Notes under the pieces: model-generated
Seen by the model: only the letters and a program-made list of their open reading frames with translations
The model's database searches: none
What the model was told of the DNA's origin: nothing
Made by a program: the position numbers and the translations under genes
NCBI GenBank assembly: GCA_949130485.1
Contig: OX422184.1
Span: forward strand, 10,485,996-10,549,995
Length of the DNA: 64,000 nt
Reading direction: 5' to 3'
Source: Agelas oroides
Taxonomy: Eukaryota > Porifera > Demospongiae > Agelasida > Agelasidae
In this document: positions 43,055 through 53,652 of the stretch, one piece after another
Position numbering within the stretch: the first letter of the stretch is position 1
How the letters are laid out: the number at the start of each line of letters is the position of its first letter

Positions 43055-43481
43055 TTCTGTACTTTTTTGATGTTAATCTCAGTTACAGTTACCCGGTAGA
43101 CCTAGTGTAAGTCAAGTGTAACCACAACACCAGAAAGAACTTGAAACGGCGTTGATAGTTTAGTAGTGGTTTCAGGCATGTAATACCTGATGAAGGGCCA
43201 ACCACTCTTCGTACAAAACTTTGTGAAGCCAAATTCATGATTCAGTTGTCAATCACGACTGACCAGCTGCAGCACAGAAAACTATCATACTGACAACTGA
43301 CCATCCTAGCTTTACAGTTCACTAAAGCTGTGAGTAGGCTATTTTAGTGTAGCTACAAGTAGGCAGCTGAATGCAGCGCCTTACCTACGTGATGTTCATA
43401 AGCCTTGCCCAATGCCGCGGGGGGAAAAGACCGTGCCAGCCATGCTTTAATACTGCCCGCTGCCGATTTCGCTTGTGATTA
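43055..43481. other. No gene seen
   Basis: No recognisable coding motif or repeat. It lies between the nested foldback and the mini-hairpin that precedes a candidate first exon. Confidence 0.35.
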
Positions 43482-43529
43482 GTCTCGCTTCCAGACCAAT
43501 GACCGTGGTCTTTGGTCTGGGAACGAGAC
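43482..43529. mobile_element. 48-bp mini-hairpin (GTCTCG ends)
   Basis: GTCTCGCTTCCAGACCAATG then ACCGTGG then TCTTTGGTCTGGGAACGAGAC; the arms pair over about 20 bases. Flanked by TA on the left and TT on the right. Lies about 63 bases before a candidate first exon. Confidence 0.82.
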
Positions 43530-43592
43530 TTCGTGTGCGCATGCGTACAAAATTAGAAAATGGCAACGGACAGCAGCGTCAGTGTGTTGTGA

Positions 43593-43691
43593 ATGGCTTT
43601 TGTTGACCAGGGTGAATTTGAAGCTATGAAGACGCTGAGTAGTCGTAGAGCTCTGCACTGTGACAAGCATCCGTTTCGTGCTACAACGACG
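43593..43691 (+). CDS. Candidate first exon of an unknown host gene
   Basis: An ATG at 43593 opens 33 codons (MAFVDQGEFEAMKTLSSRRA, then LHCDKHPFRATTT) that run straight into GGTGAGTACT, a strong splice donor at 43692. A short upstream frame (ATG at 43558, ten codons) ends just before this ATG, overlapping it as TGAATGG. The reading is non-repetitive and hydrophilic with one Cys and two His. I could not identify the following exon with confidence. The exon has no database-like motif I recognise. The mini-hairpin at 43482-43529 lies in the presumed promoter region. Confidence 0.45.
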
Positions 43692-44242
43692 GTGAGTACT
43701 TAAACCGTTTTCGAGATATCATTCTTGAACATAGTGGGCTGAAGAAGAATACGAAAAATGGCACTTTCGATACCGCACACTTTTGCATTTAGCTGCCTTC
43801 CGCGTGGCTTTTGGCCACTTATATGAATCTCGCTGATCACAAAGGCACTCAAAGAGGAAGCCTGGGCGCTTAAATAAGCTTTTGGTGTGTTTGTGGTGAA
43901 GTTATACGACTTTTGCTTAAGTATTGCATATATTGCGCGTCGGCGCCATCCCTACATACAGAGTCTACCGGCTCTCTGATCAATTCAAAATAGTAAATGG
44001 TGATCAAATGCTTCACTTACCCTGTCCATCTTTTGCACATGGAAAACCATGATGTGCATGTAGGGAGTGACATGCTTGCGCTGGTAACCCTACATCAGAT
44101 CCCCAAACTTGACAGTCACAGACCCACTGTTTGACCTACTCAGGGGCATTAAGGACTGGGTCTGTGGCTTTTGAGGCTACATTATGTCAAAATTTGGATC
44201 AACTTTATGACAAGGGAAGAAGCTTGACATAATTGTTTACTG
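43692..44242. other. Presumed intron, no second exon identified
   Basis: Begins with the GTGAGT donor. No acceptor with a convincing open continuation could be chosen by eye. Confidence 0.3.
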
Positions 44243-44730
44243 TTGTTACGTGTAACCCCACCCTTAATGTTTACTGTGACGTCATTTCAGGCCACGCCCA
44301 TAATCAGCTTAGCTGTACCACGCCCCTCCCTCGGGGTATATCAGTACAATAAACTTCATATGAGGCCTTTTTGTGAACAAAATTTCACGATTGTTTCTGC
44401 ACCATTACGTTCTATTTCAGCTGGCTCAACTTTTTATCCGTGGGAATAGTGGATATCTCTTTCCAAAGCCCTGGAACTGGCAAATATGCCACACCCACCA
44501 GGCATTTAAACTTCCACTTCGCACCTTTAGCGGTAAGCTACGAACTTTTCCCACAGTTAAATCAAAGACAATTGGATTTCTTGTCGATCTAACCCAACAG
44601 TATACTCCAGTTCTCTTCGCAAAAACTCCTCGTGAGTTACTTCCGGAAAAAGAGCTGCTAAGCGGCCATTATGCGTCTTATTCAGAGGTAGCTGGGACGT
44701 GCTACACTACACGGTGCACGTGACTCCACT
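44243..44730 (+). repeat. Unassigned open frames overlapping a dispersed repeat
   Basis: Overlapping plus frames at 44243-44449 and 44373-44723 read LAQLFIRGNSGYLFPKPWNW and KSKTIGFLVDLTQQYTPVLF. No family recognised. The part from 44424 to about 44560 is repeated, with an inversion, at 21372-21575, so the region is at least partly mobile sequence. An upstream TATATCAGTACAATAAAC near 44336 could be a promoter element or simply AT-rich DNA. Confidence 0.4.
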
Positions 44731-45109
44731 ATGTGCGCTTTGAAAGTTGCTGAAAGCACTTGGCAGAACGACTTCTAGTGTTACAGACGTGCGTCTCACA
44801 TCACGCTTTAGCCAAAAAAAGTAAGGACAAGACTGAGCGTTGTTGTAAGGACCAGTACAAGCCTAAGCCGATCCTTTGGTACTGTACAGCCAAGGTGCAT
44901 AATTGCATTCCAAGGTCCCGCATTGTTTACATAGATACAACCGGCTTCCTGTTTGTGGTGCGATAACGCCCGCCCCAGGGGTAATTTAGGCAGCGCACGC
45001 AAAACAGCTGGACCCAGTCCTTAATGCGCCTGAGTATATAGGTAGAAAACACTACGAAGTTAAAATCTTAGCATACTACATGTATACACACACGTGACAG
45101 TAGCACTGA
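44731..45109. other. No gene seen
   Basis: Short frames at 44760-44966 (+) and 44808-45002 (-) have no recognisable motif. Confidence 0.35.
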
Positions 45110-45490
45110 GAATGTGGAATCTGTCAATCTCAGTGGGAGAAGGATTTCAGCTTGAAAGCACTTACACAAATGTGGAATGTTGGAGAAGCATCACATATGT
45201 CATGTAGGTACAGGCTGAATGTCTAATCTACCTTTGTATAGCAGGCATTCTTTTATCGTTACAAGAAATCATTGGACACGGAGTTTAATTGTTCGTAAAC
45301 TAGTTCCTATAACCATCCGCATACTAAGGAATAATTGTACGGGTCTCTAAACTACTTAATCCCTGTCCAGATCCATTGAACTATTCATCCCCACAATTGT
45401 GCAAGCCTAGCAAACCTGAGCCAGTCAGACAGTTGAGTTGATGTTAAACTTGTATGTTGTAGTTTACAGTCATGAAGCATGCCTAATGGC
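45110..45490. repeat. Pieces of a repeat family also found at 52710-52780 and 54573-55690
   Basis: GGAATCTGTCAATCTCAG near 45116 matches 52733. TTACAAGAAATCATTGGACA near 45260 matches 55597. GATGTTAAACTTGTATGTTG near 45440 matches 54594. The pieces occur in different orders, so an old element has been shuffled. Confidence 0.7.
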
Positions 45491-45611
45491 GGGTTAGATT
45501 AGAATTACAGAGCTGAAGCTAATGAGGTTATTTTTAGCCTGAGCATGTCAAACCAACTCTTGTTTCAGTTCCATTGCCATTTTCATTGAATGAGGTTACC
45601 CCCCACTGCTC

Positions 45612-45734
45612 AACATTGAGCTGGACAGAATTGTGGTGGATGAGCTCCACTTGATGCTATGTTTAGGGGATGTGCTGCTCAGGAACCTCATTCTGTATGC
45701 TGACAGTAGGGACCATGCCAGCTGTATCAGGTGA
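45612..45734 (+). pseudogene. Fragment of an unrecognised recurrent invertebrate ORF
   Basis: A 40-codon plus frame reads NIELDRIVVDELHLMLCLGD then VLLRNLILYADSRDHASC and stops. The DELHLML...DVLLRNLI pattern looks like a conserved segment of a mobile-element protein. I cannot name the family. Because nearby sequence (45116) matches the coding fragment at 52741-52780, the two may descend from one gene. Confidence 0.4.
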
Positions 45735-46703
45735 GGAAAAATGGTGAATGTCTTCAGGCAAGTGGATTACAGTGACAACACATTTGTCGAGTCCAATTAT
45801 CTCCTCAGAACGTTGTGCCCAAATGAGGTGCTGCAACAAGTGGATTGTCTCTGCAGATGCTTCTGAGTGTGTTCTTGGTAAGACCTTCACCTTTCACTTT
45901 ACATGTAAGTCATTAAAGTAAACATGAACTCTGTACACTCGGTGGTCTACTTACATATCCTCTCATATTCACCCAGAACTGAAAGATGGTCATGTACCAA
46001 AAGGGTTGACTAATTGACTTGGTTACTGGAAGGCAGAAGAGTTGCAGAAATTTGCCTATCAGTGAATCCAGCCCTTCCTAGACTAAATACCAGCTCGGTG
46101 ATTCGAACCATGAGTATCAATATGTTGAACTCGTTGTTTGAATATCTTATTAGACTAGTTTCCTATGGGATATTGCACTACATTTACATTACCCTTTAAT
46201 ACCTTTGCCAAATGACAGTGCTGACTATTACATGGTTGTTAGTGAGTGGGTGCGGTTAAGGTCACAAATCTGGTTATTAAGCCTGAAACTTCACTTGGGT
46301 AAATTTTTGGAGTCAGCTCAGACAGAGATGAAGATATGGTGCGTTACAGGCATGTGTATGCTAAACGTCTCAAATGAACTCACTAGGAACCCAAGAACCC
46401 TTCCCTGCCAGAAAGAACCCCCTAAAAGGTGAGAGTAGCATTTTGTAAGCATGCTCATGTAGCAAGGGTGAGAATTGTCCCACCTTGTGCCATCCTTTTA
46501 CAGCCAGTACATCTATTACATTTGCCCACATTACACAGGTAGTGTTAAGTTAATAATCCCTTTAAACCCTATAGTACATTTTTGATAACACACACTGCAC
46601 ACTGCAGAAAGGGTAGGACAGGGAGAGGTGGGTGGGGTCACCCACAGAGTGCTGTGCACATGGCAGCTGCTAGGCTTTGGAACATCAACACTATGTACAC
46701 CTA
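45735..46703. other. No recognised gene
   Basis: Open frames at 46014-46199 and 46205-46432 (+) have no recognisable motif. Confidence 0.35.
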
Positions 46704-47015
46704 GCCTCGTTGCCAGGCCTTCCCACCATTCAGGTTTTGATCGCTTGCAGTGCACAAAAACGGAGGGGGAAGGCCTGGTATATTTTATCATGTGAATGAT
46801 GTCAGTGTCTACCCAGGTTGACAGACGGGGGGAAGGGTCCCCTATCAAAAGAACGAGCTTGAGACCTTATCTTGTAGTTTCTGCCCCAAGTGCTAGAGTT
46901 TTGAATGTTTGTGAAGCAAAAAACGTACTGCTCCAGGTTAGAAATGAAGAACGCATGCACGAAATGCATTCTTTCGATGGGGGAGTATGCGAAAACGTAA
47001 GGGGAAGGCCTGGAA
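46704..47015. mobile_element. Diverged relative of the 8102-8706 inverted-repeat element
   Basis: The left end GCCTCGTTGCCAGGCCTTCC and TTTTGATCGCTTGCAGTGCA match the arm of the 605-bp element. A degenerate right arm (GAAAACGTAAGGGGAAGGCC near 46993) pairs with it. An open plus frame crosses it (46796-47152) and is not considered a gene. Confidence 0.65.
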
Positions 47016-47610
47016 TTGAAATCTTCCGTTGGATTAGATCATGTGTTGCAATGGATTCAAACTCAACATTTTTTCGTCAAACAGAAATGCAAAGAGTTCC
47101 TGGCCGTCAGTTCTCCAGTAATTTTCCAATTACTGAATATCTCCAGAAGTGAGGTTCTTTGTAGACAGTAGCAGTTGCAGCAACAAAAACGCCAAAGTAC
47201 AACAAATGGAGGACTGACATGACATCACAATCGTTAACAACTGAAACTGGAGACATCAACCTGTCTGTAGTCCAACCTACGATTATTGCAGAAAATGACC
47301 GTGCACTTTGTTTCCATCTAGAGTACCATCTTGGGAAAATTGGTCCTAAACGAGGACACACTAAATGTTGGACAACAATGTAGAACCACAATTCATACAG
47401 TCCAAGCAGCTACACATACCCACAAATGCCACACCAAGAAAAGCAACTGGCCTCAAAGATATTTGATTATCAGATGAAAATATCAACGCTTCAAAACTGT
47501 CCAAAATATTCTCAGAATGCAGTTATCAAGCACGAATTGTTGGCATCTCAAAACCCTCAGGCCTTTGCCAACTCTTTTAGTCCACAGCTGTAAATACCTT
47601 CATCAAATAC
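47016..47610. other. No recognised gene
   Basis: Short frames only. No splice-supported exon or inverted repeat seen. Confidence 0.35.
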
Positions 47611-47845
47611 AGCTGCACACCCTTGCAATATCCAGCCATATTGGCTTCTCACCCATTAAATAATATATATATATATATAATGCAAAGACGTCAAACCACT
47701 ATGGGAATTTTTAACAGCTGAAAGTCAAACCAGCATCGAGCTCTTGGTTTTCCCAGGTGACTGGCATATCCTCAAACTGAAAATACAGCACAAGGGCGCA
47801 GTATCCAGCCATATTGCCTTCTCACACATCAAATAATTTATTATA
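47611..47845 (+). repeat. Local duplication around an (AT)n run
   Basis: The segment ATCCAGCCATATTG then GCTTCTCACCCATTAAATAA at about 47629-47665 recurs at 47791-47835 (GCCTTCTCACACATCAAATA). TATATATATATATATA lies near 47666-47680. Confidence 0.7.
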
Positions 47846-48269
47846 ATTATACTATAAGATAGACAGCTACTGCACATGCACAGTACAAAGGTCGTTGCTG
47901 CAAGCATATTTAATGAACTTCAGGCTGCTGGCCTGTTTCTAGCTTTGGATGGCACTAGCACATGTACCGATCCTTCTACCAGTAGAAGAAGTACCTTAAG
48001 TTAGTAATAATGCCATAATGAAAGCTTATTCCTTGTTTCAGCAGTGGCTACGAGTGTATTCCAATTAAACCACATCCGCAGTTGCTACACAGCATATGCC
48101 CTATGGGCTATCGAATACGAATATGGGAAAATATTACTCATGTTGCTCTATTGGAAATACTATTGGCGCGTATACTAGTTCTATAACTAGTAGGATGCTG
48201 AATCATCATGCAAATTCCATTTGGAATGCCCACACAGACATGCAGCTATTCGTCCAGCCATGAGGGAGG
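47846..48269. other. No gene seen
   Basis: No coding signal; palindromic TATACTAGTTCTATAACTAG near 48171. Confidence 0.3.
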
Positions 48270-48390
48270 GGTCCCACCACCCACACAGTACTCAGTCCTA
48301 CTCGAAGGAGGGGGCCCACCACCCACACAGTACTCAGTCCTACTCGAAGGAGGTGGCCAACCACCCCGCAGTACTCAGTCTTACATGCTC
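48270..48390 (+). repeat. Tandem repeat, unit about 42 bp, nearly three copies
   Basis: The unit CCCACCACCCACACAGTACT followed by CAGTCCTACTCGAAGGAGG recurs from 48273, 48315 and about 48358. Confidence 0.88.
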
Positions 48391-49630
48391 TCAAGTTTAG
48401 TCAGACTTGTACCATGGTTCTGAAGTTCTTCAGGTGGAAATACTCTTGAAACTATGCAAAAACCCTAGCTGTAAGGCAAGGCACTGTTTTCAAGACTGGG
48501 AAACAGGTCAGTGTTGTTTTCTAATGTTTATATAATGCTGTCTTTGGCCATTAATAACCACAACTAAACTAATTCAAACCAACCTGAAATGGTAGTTAAA
48601 TAAAAGTAATTTGCCGACTTGCTATGCGTGCTGCCAATGCATTCAACTTGAATAGTCTTCACTCTCACTCTCTTTCACACCGACCCTGCAGTCTGGCAGT
48701 AGCCCTTCATGCTCGTTCTCACGTCTTAGGCCTTAGGCTTAGCTGAAGTACATCACTACACGTCAGTTCCATCATGGTGAAATATTTGACTGTGCTGATT
48801 TGAAATTTACGGTAAGTGGTCGGTCCAAACAAGCATGGATACACGTGCACAATGCAGTCACGCTAGTGTGGGGCTCGCTCAGGCTCGCCCCAATAAATTT
48901 TATTATTCATTGCCATCAGAAGTGATAATTGGGGGCATTTAATCAAGGGATACCGTTAAAGGATCCCCATACGCTAGATAGTTGAGGCATGGGGAGTGCC
49001 ATATCACATCGCTAATCAGAAGTGATAATTGGTGGCATTCATCAAGGGCCACTGAACGCATTGCTATATCGTCTCAGGCTAAGTGAGGATGACTGCTAGA
49101 CGGTGTGGAGGATCTCTTGATATTATGGCCTATTTAATCGTGCAACAGTGGTTCCATTTGCTTGAGACTTTGACAATGTCAACCTCAAGAGATGTGAATC
49201 AATAAAGATGTGAAATGTGCAATTGTTCAACCCACCAAATCCTATCTCCAGAAAACCCTTCACTATTTCAGTTACAGAATAGCAGCTTACAAGGAAAAAT
49301 ATCCTCACTTTAGCATGGGTATATCTCAGTTCATTAACTCACAGCAACAAAAGCTGGAGAGGAGCCGGGGAACAAGGTTAATGTATGCATGCATTGACTT
49401 GATAAGTTAAGAAGGTCCTGCCACCCCAGAGTTGAACCACTACAGTGTGTTCGTGGTAGAAGTCACCCCAGACCTTCCACCTCTCACGGTTTGACCGTGA
49501 GACCCCGGTATACGACAGTTTCCCCCAGTCCCCCGGTGTTACATCCAATTCTCACCGTGAACCAACTTTGTGGACTATGACTCTCGCCCTCCGCTCCGGA
49601 ACGCGAAATTGAATTTGTGGATGCAGCGTA
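48391..49630. other. No recognised gene
   Basis: The segment ATCAGAAGTGATAATTG and ATCAAGGG occurs twice, near 48914 and 49015 (about 100 bases apart). A complement-paired block, TCTCACGGTTTGACCGTGAGA, lies near 49482-49502 and forms a short hairpin. No coding assignment. Confidence 0.4.
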
Positions 49631-49682
49631 GTCTCGTGCCGGCTTTCTGGTGGGTGCAAAAAATGTGGTCTGGGAACGAGAC
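49631..49682. mobile_element. 52-bp TA-flanked mini-hairpin (GTCTCG ends)
   Basis: GTCTCGTGCCGGCTTTC at the left and GTGGTCTGGGAACGAGAC at the right; TA on both sides (49629-49630, 49683-49684). The pairing is imperfect beyond the outer 15 bases. Confidence 0.75.
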
Positions 49683-49756
49683 TATGTGCATGTGTGCAAG
49701 CACTTAAAGATGGCCAAGCGTGCGATTGAAGCATGTGATTCGGATATCAGCATATA

Positions 49757-50435
49757 GCTGCAAGCCATGCCCACGATGCATTTGCACAGATGTCAGGGGT
49801 ACATGTTGAAGACCTACTCATTGACCTATACTATTTGATAAAAGTACGAAGAGGAAGGGAGTACTAGCGGAGTAGTTGGATTTTTGCAATCAAGAATATG
49901 CAAAGATCCTAAAGCATGGGTCTACAAGATGGCTTTCGTTGGAGCGATGTGTTCAACGTACACTGGAGAAATATGCTGGACTTAAATCCTATTTCCTTAG
50001 TGAGCACTTTGCTGACTCCAGATTTGAGAGGTTACACACAGCCTTTGAAAATCCACTAACAGAAGTAGCTCTGTTTTTTCATCATGCTTCTATTCCAGTG
50101 TTTACTAATTTCAACAGGTTGCTACAGTCAGATGAGCCTGCAATTCATGTAGTTCATGACTCAGTAAACTTTAAGTTGTTCAGTAGTATAAACATAGAGG
50201 AGTTATATGATGAATTCTGTGATTACAAGACTCTAACTGATGAAGAAATTGGTCACCATGCCTGGAACGAAGCCAAAATTATTGATGGGTATGTTGATGG
50301 CAGAGAGCTATTCCATTATAGGGTGGACACATAGTCATCCCTGAATCATCTGCCAAGAGATTTTGTCACCTGCTGAAAGTAGCTGAACTTGTACTGGTTC
50401 TGCCACATAGCAATGCTGTGGAGGTTAAAAATCAA
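49757..50435 (+). pseudogene. hAT transposase, C-terminal half
   Basis: The plus-strand remains of a hAT superfamily transposase. In order: AASHAHDAFAQMSGVHVEDL (49757-49830), a stop at TAC-TAG and a frame change near 49862; then LDFCNQEYAKILKHGSTRWL and SLERCVQRTLEKYAGLKSYF (near 49876-50000); PLTEVALFFHHASIPVFTNF (near 50060-50115); and after a one-base shift at 50332, CHLLKVAELVLVLPHSNA (near 50360-50430). That last segment is the hAT C-terminal dimerisation motif. The N-terminal zinc finger and the first acidic residues are absent. The frame between 49876 and 50331 is open for 152 codons. Inactive relic. Confidence 0.82.
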
Positions 50436-50815
50436 GTCACTACTAGTGGGCCATAGGAAATCAAACCCTGTTTCATAGGAACTGATCTTGTAGTGCTGTG
50501 TTCCTCTCACATGAGTTTTCGATAGTCAGTTCGGGTTCCCTGTGTCTTCCTAACTGCAGTGCCAGCGTCTTCAATATTTTCAAGTACCCTCTCTAGAGGA
50601 AGTGTGGTTAATTGAAAAATTTTATTCGGGTAGCCGTAAAAAAAACAAGTGAGAAATTGAACTTCCATACGCATTTCTTGACAAGCTCTGTTATCAGTTC
50701 AAGTCCCAGTAAAAAGTCTTGGTTGTGAGCTTGAGCTTGCATAGATGTCACCTTGATCCTCATTAAGTGCTAGAGTGTACATAATACAACCCACTTCTGC
50801 CTTTATAGTCTATAT
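50436..50815. other. No gene seen
   Basis: Follows the hAT relic and may contain its 3' end; no inverted repeat could be matched. Confidence 0.35.
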
Positions 50816-51761
50816 TAAGGTGGAGGCAGAAGTCACTCGGCGGAGGTTAATGAAAACATAAACCTGAGTTACAGTCAGGACCAGTGTTACTCCTAGTTTC
50901 AGGGTTAGGGTTAGGGTTTGGTTTAGGGCAATCTTGCTTTGCCTAATTTTAAAAAAGGGTTTTAGTAGCTTATTAATATATTCATGAGCCAAAATTGCCA
51001 CTCGAAGGACGCATCTACATGCTCACTGTAGGTAGCGTCCTAACCACCAATGTATCTCAAATCAGTCTGTGCCAGCTTTTGTTCAGAGCTACTCTCAAAG
51101 TCAGGCTAGACTCATGTTTGTCACTACTCTTGGAATGGACAACTTTGACTGCACCAAAATGAATGCACATTTCAAAAAATTCACAGCTTGTCTATGGGAG
51201 GGGCTCATTCACGAGTACAAGCAAGCATTACTAGCCCCACCTCTCCCCCTTATGTCGCTAAACAACTCATGGCTCTGTTCCACACACAACCACTGTTCAG
51301 CTTTCCTGTCAACGGCAACGTAGTACCAACGATATATTGCGCATTCTAGTTAAAGGCCAGCCCAGCACTCGAAGCACCGGGCCACGATCACCTACTAGGC
51401 TTGGCATATGATCGCAAGACCTGGGCCTGCCCAATGAGTACAGTCCTGGCCACTGTGGCCTTTCTGCTGCTCCTAGACACAAGCTTGCTTACACAAGCAG
51501 GCACTATGCACTACTTACAGCTACTGACACTTCAGCACTCTACTAAACTCTTTTTTTTTTAAAGTCGATCTAAGCTGATCTTCAAAGTTCCGACCACCAC
51601 GAGGGGTTCCGCCAGGCCACATCTTAACTAACTTAATTATACTGATTATTGGATGTCAATGCCGACAGGAAATGGGGAAAATCCCCAATTTTACGGACAG
51701 TGAACGGATGAAGACTCCCAAAACTGACTTCGCTACAATTTTAACAAGACAAAGCTCTGAA
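50816..51761. mobile_element. Dispersed repeat, copy 2
   Basis: Near-identical to 6390-7183 over most of its length: GGTAGCGTCCTAACCACCAA and GGAATGGACAACTTTGACTG are unchanged. It has an extra segment of about 100 bases near 51253-51320 and another near 51465-51530 that copy 1 lacks. Only the left terminal repeat (TTAAGGTGG) is clear. It contains TTAGGGTTAGGG near 50905. Confidence 0.8.
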
Positions 51762-52740
51762 GGTTTGACAGTAGGGTAATTGAATTCTATTGTCTTTAAT
51801 TGTTTGTGCTACTTTATGTCACCAATCATTATGCATATTTCTTGTCTCAACCTCCATCCTGGTTGCTGCTCGAGTGTGGGTCGATCTACTGCACATTTGT
51901 CTCCAGAACACCCTTTGGTTGATTGGTAAGCCAATAAGGAGATATGTGTTACAAGAAGATTGATTGGTAGCTTGTTTGAATGCCTATTTCAGTGTTCAGC
52001 TTGCAATTGTTCATCATTCTATGCTTGATATACTACACCATCCAACTTGTAAGTGAACACTAGAAATGTCTGCTTTAAAACAGAATGTCAAGTTACAATA
52101 TTTCATGATGCTGTACTGAATTTATGACCCGTTCAGTGGCATCTTGACGATTACGCTCAGTGGTTAAACAGTTCAAGTTAAGAAACCAGTGCTTTTGTTT
52201 CTGCAACAAAGCTCCAGTAGCAGTTATTGCTCTTTTTGGTACTAAGCATAGTGCATGTGCAGTAGACAGATGTTTATATAAATCAGCAAGTGACCGTTTA
52301 TCCGATTGGCTGGAACTAAAATCACCAACCACAGTTTCTACTGTAGATTGGGGTTGATTGATACCTAATTGAGGTTGGTTTGGTCCCCTAGGTTTAAAAC
52401 CCTTGAAGTGCAGTTGTCGCATGTTTGAGACGTGCGCAGGCATGCGCTAAGATGCTGTAAACATTTGGTACATTTTTCCTTTGCTTGATACTGAGGTACA
52501 CGGAGGGTCTAGAAGCTCACTATGAGTTAATGAAGACGGGGACGATGGCTTTCGAGGTCTTTTTTTTTTTTCATACATCACCGCAAGCACCATGTGAGTA
52601 AAATGTGATTCCCCTGGGCCACTCACTCTCAGAGTTTAACTTGCAGCTGCAATTTTACCTGCATGGCTACAAGTTAAACTAGGAGCGGCCTGGGCACACA
52701 CTAGTACTGACACTGAAATATACCTGTTTATGGAATCTGT
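51762..52740. other. Unassigned; one minus-strand open frame
   Basis: The minus frame at 52443-52093 (116 codons) reads MPAHVSNMRQLHFKGFKPRG at its start and QPQLGINQPQSTVETVVG after it. No known domain; the sequence is not repetitive and could be an exon. It lies downstream (minus) of the fragment at 52741-53031. Confidence 0.3.
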
Positions 52741-53031
52741 CAATCTCATTTGGAGTGGGGTTCCAGCTTGTCATGATGTTGTACAGCATTACAAAATCCT
52801 AAATGTAAATGGGTACCTTTAAGTAATAATTAAATACGCAACACTTACCCTCCACAGGGCAGCTACTCTTGGAGAGATGCTGTCTGGCAGTAACACACTC
52901 ACCTTTTCTGGCAGCATCTCCAAGTCCTTGTCTGCAAACCTGTCTGGATCACAAGCATGGGTGAAACAACCATCAGGGTAAGCACATTGCAATGATATAG
53001 TTACCAGGTGATTAACAATGTTTGGAAGCAT
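52741..53031 (-). pseudogene. Two-exon fragment of an unrecognised, probably mobile-element gene
   Basis: A minus exon (about 53031 to 52851) reads LPNIVNHLVTISLQCAYPDG then LPEKVSVLLPDSISPRVAAL and ends WR before a donor GTAAGT. After a short intron with an AG acceptor, a second exon reads DFVMLYNIMTSWNPTPNEID then RFHKQ and ends before GTATAT, near 52741 or slightly to the left. The phases agree. The second exon has a decayed homologue near 45110-45170 (minus), so the gene is present in more than one copy. Family unknown to me. No upstream or downstream exons were fixed. Confidence 0.45.
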
Positions 53032-53261
53032 CCTAGGTATGTCGTAACTGGCATACTAGAGCCAGAAAACATAACTCCTAACTGATTTCAGTTTTAGCAC
53101 CTAAATCTAGTTCCGTGAGCATCTTGGGGTACGGTTTTGACTTGAACAAATAATTATCTCTTTCTGCAGTGCCTTTACCGTATGGGTTTGTTGTAGAGTT
53201 GGACAGATCTGCATGTACCACAAAAAAAAATTTCATGATGAAATTTTGAGATTAAACAATA
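53032..53261. other. No gene seen
   Basis: An imperfect palindrome, AAATTTCATGATGAAATTT, lies at about 53228-53246. Nothing else stands out. Confidence 0.35.
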
Positions 53262-53650
53262 CCGTATAGCCGGAAAATTTGGCGGGAATTAAATTTGGCA
53301 GATGACCAAGCTTGATCTAGGCATGCCCCCGCGCTTGGCGCTTGCGTACGCGCTCTAGCTCAATACGACGAGTACGAGCAACATTTTGCTACCTACTGGA
53401 GAAAAGTGTGACATGTCACTGTATTGATTCTTCGCGAAAGCTGGCATGCCAACGCAAGTACCATCACTGAGCAACAATGAGATCAAAGAAGCCAATACCA
53501 GCATGAAGAACTTGCAAGAAAATATCCAATATGCATGAATGACTTTATATTGGCGGATTTTAATTTGGCGGTAAGCTGGTTGATCCGCCAAATCGCCGAA
53601 TTTAATTCCCTGCCAAATTTAATTCCCTGCCAAATTTTCCTGCTATACGG
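53262..53650. mobile_element. 389-bp inverted-repeat element, TA-flanked
   Basis: The left end CCGTATAGCCGGAAAATTTG and the right end CAAATTTTCCTGCTATACGG are near-complements, flanked by TA (53260-53261 and 53651-53652). Subterminal GGCGGGAATTAAATTTGGC and GCCAAATTTAATTCCCTGC also pair. The right arm has a doubled unit AATTCCCTGCCAAATTT. No coding capacity. Confidence 0.88.
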
Positions 53651-53652
53651 TA

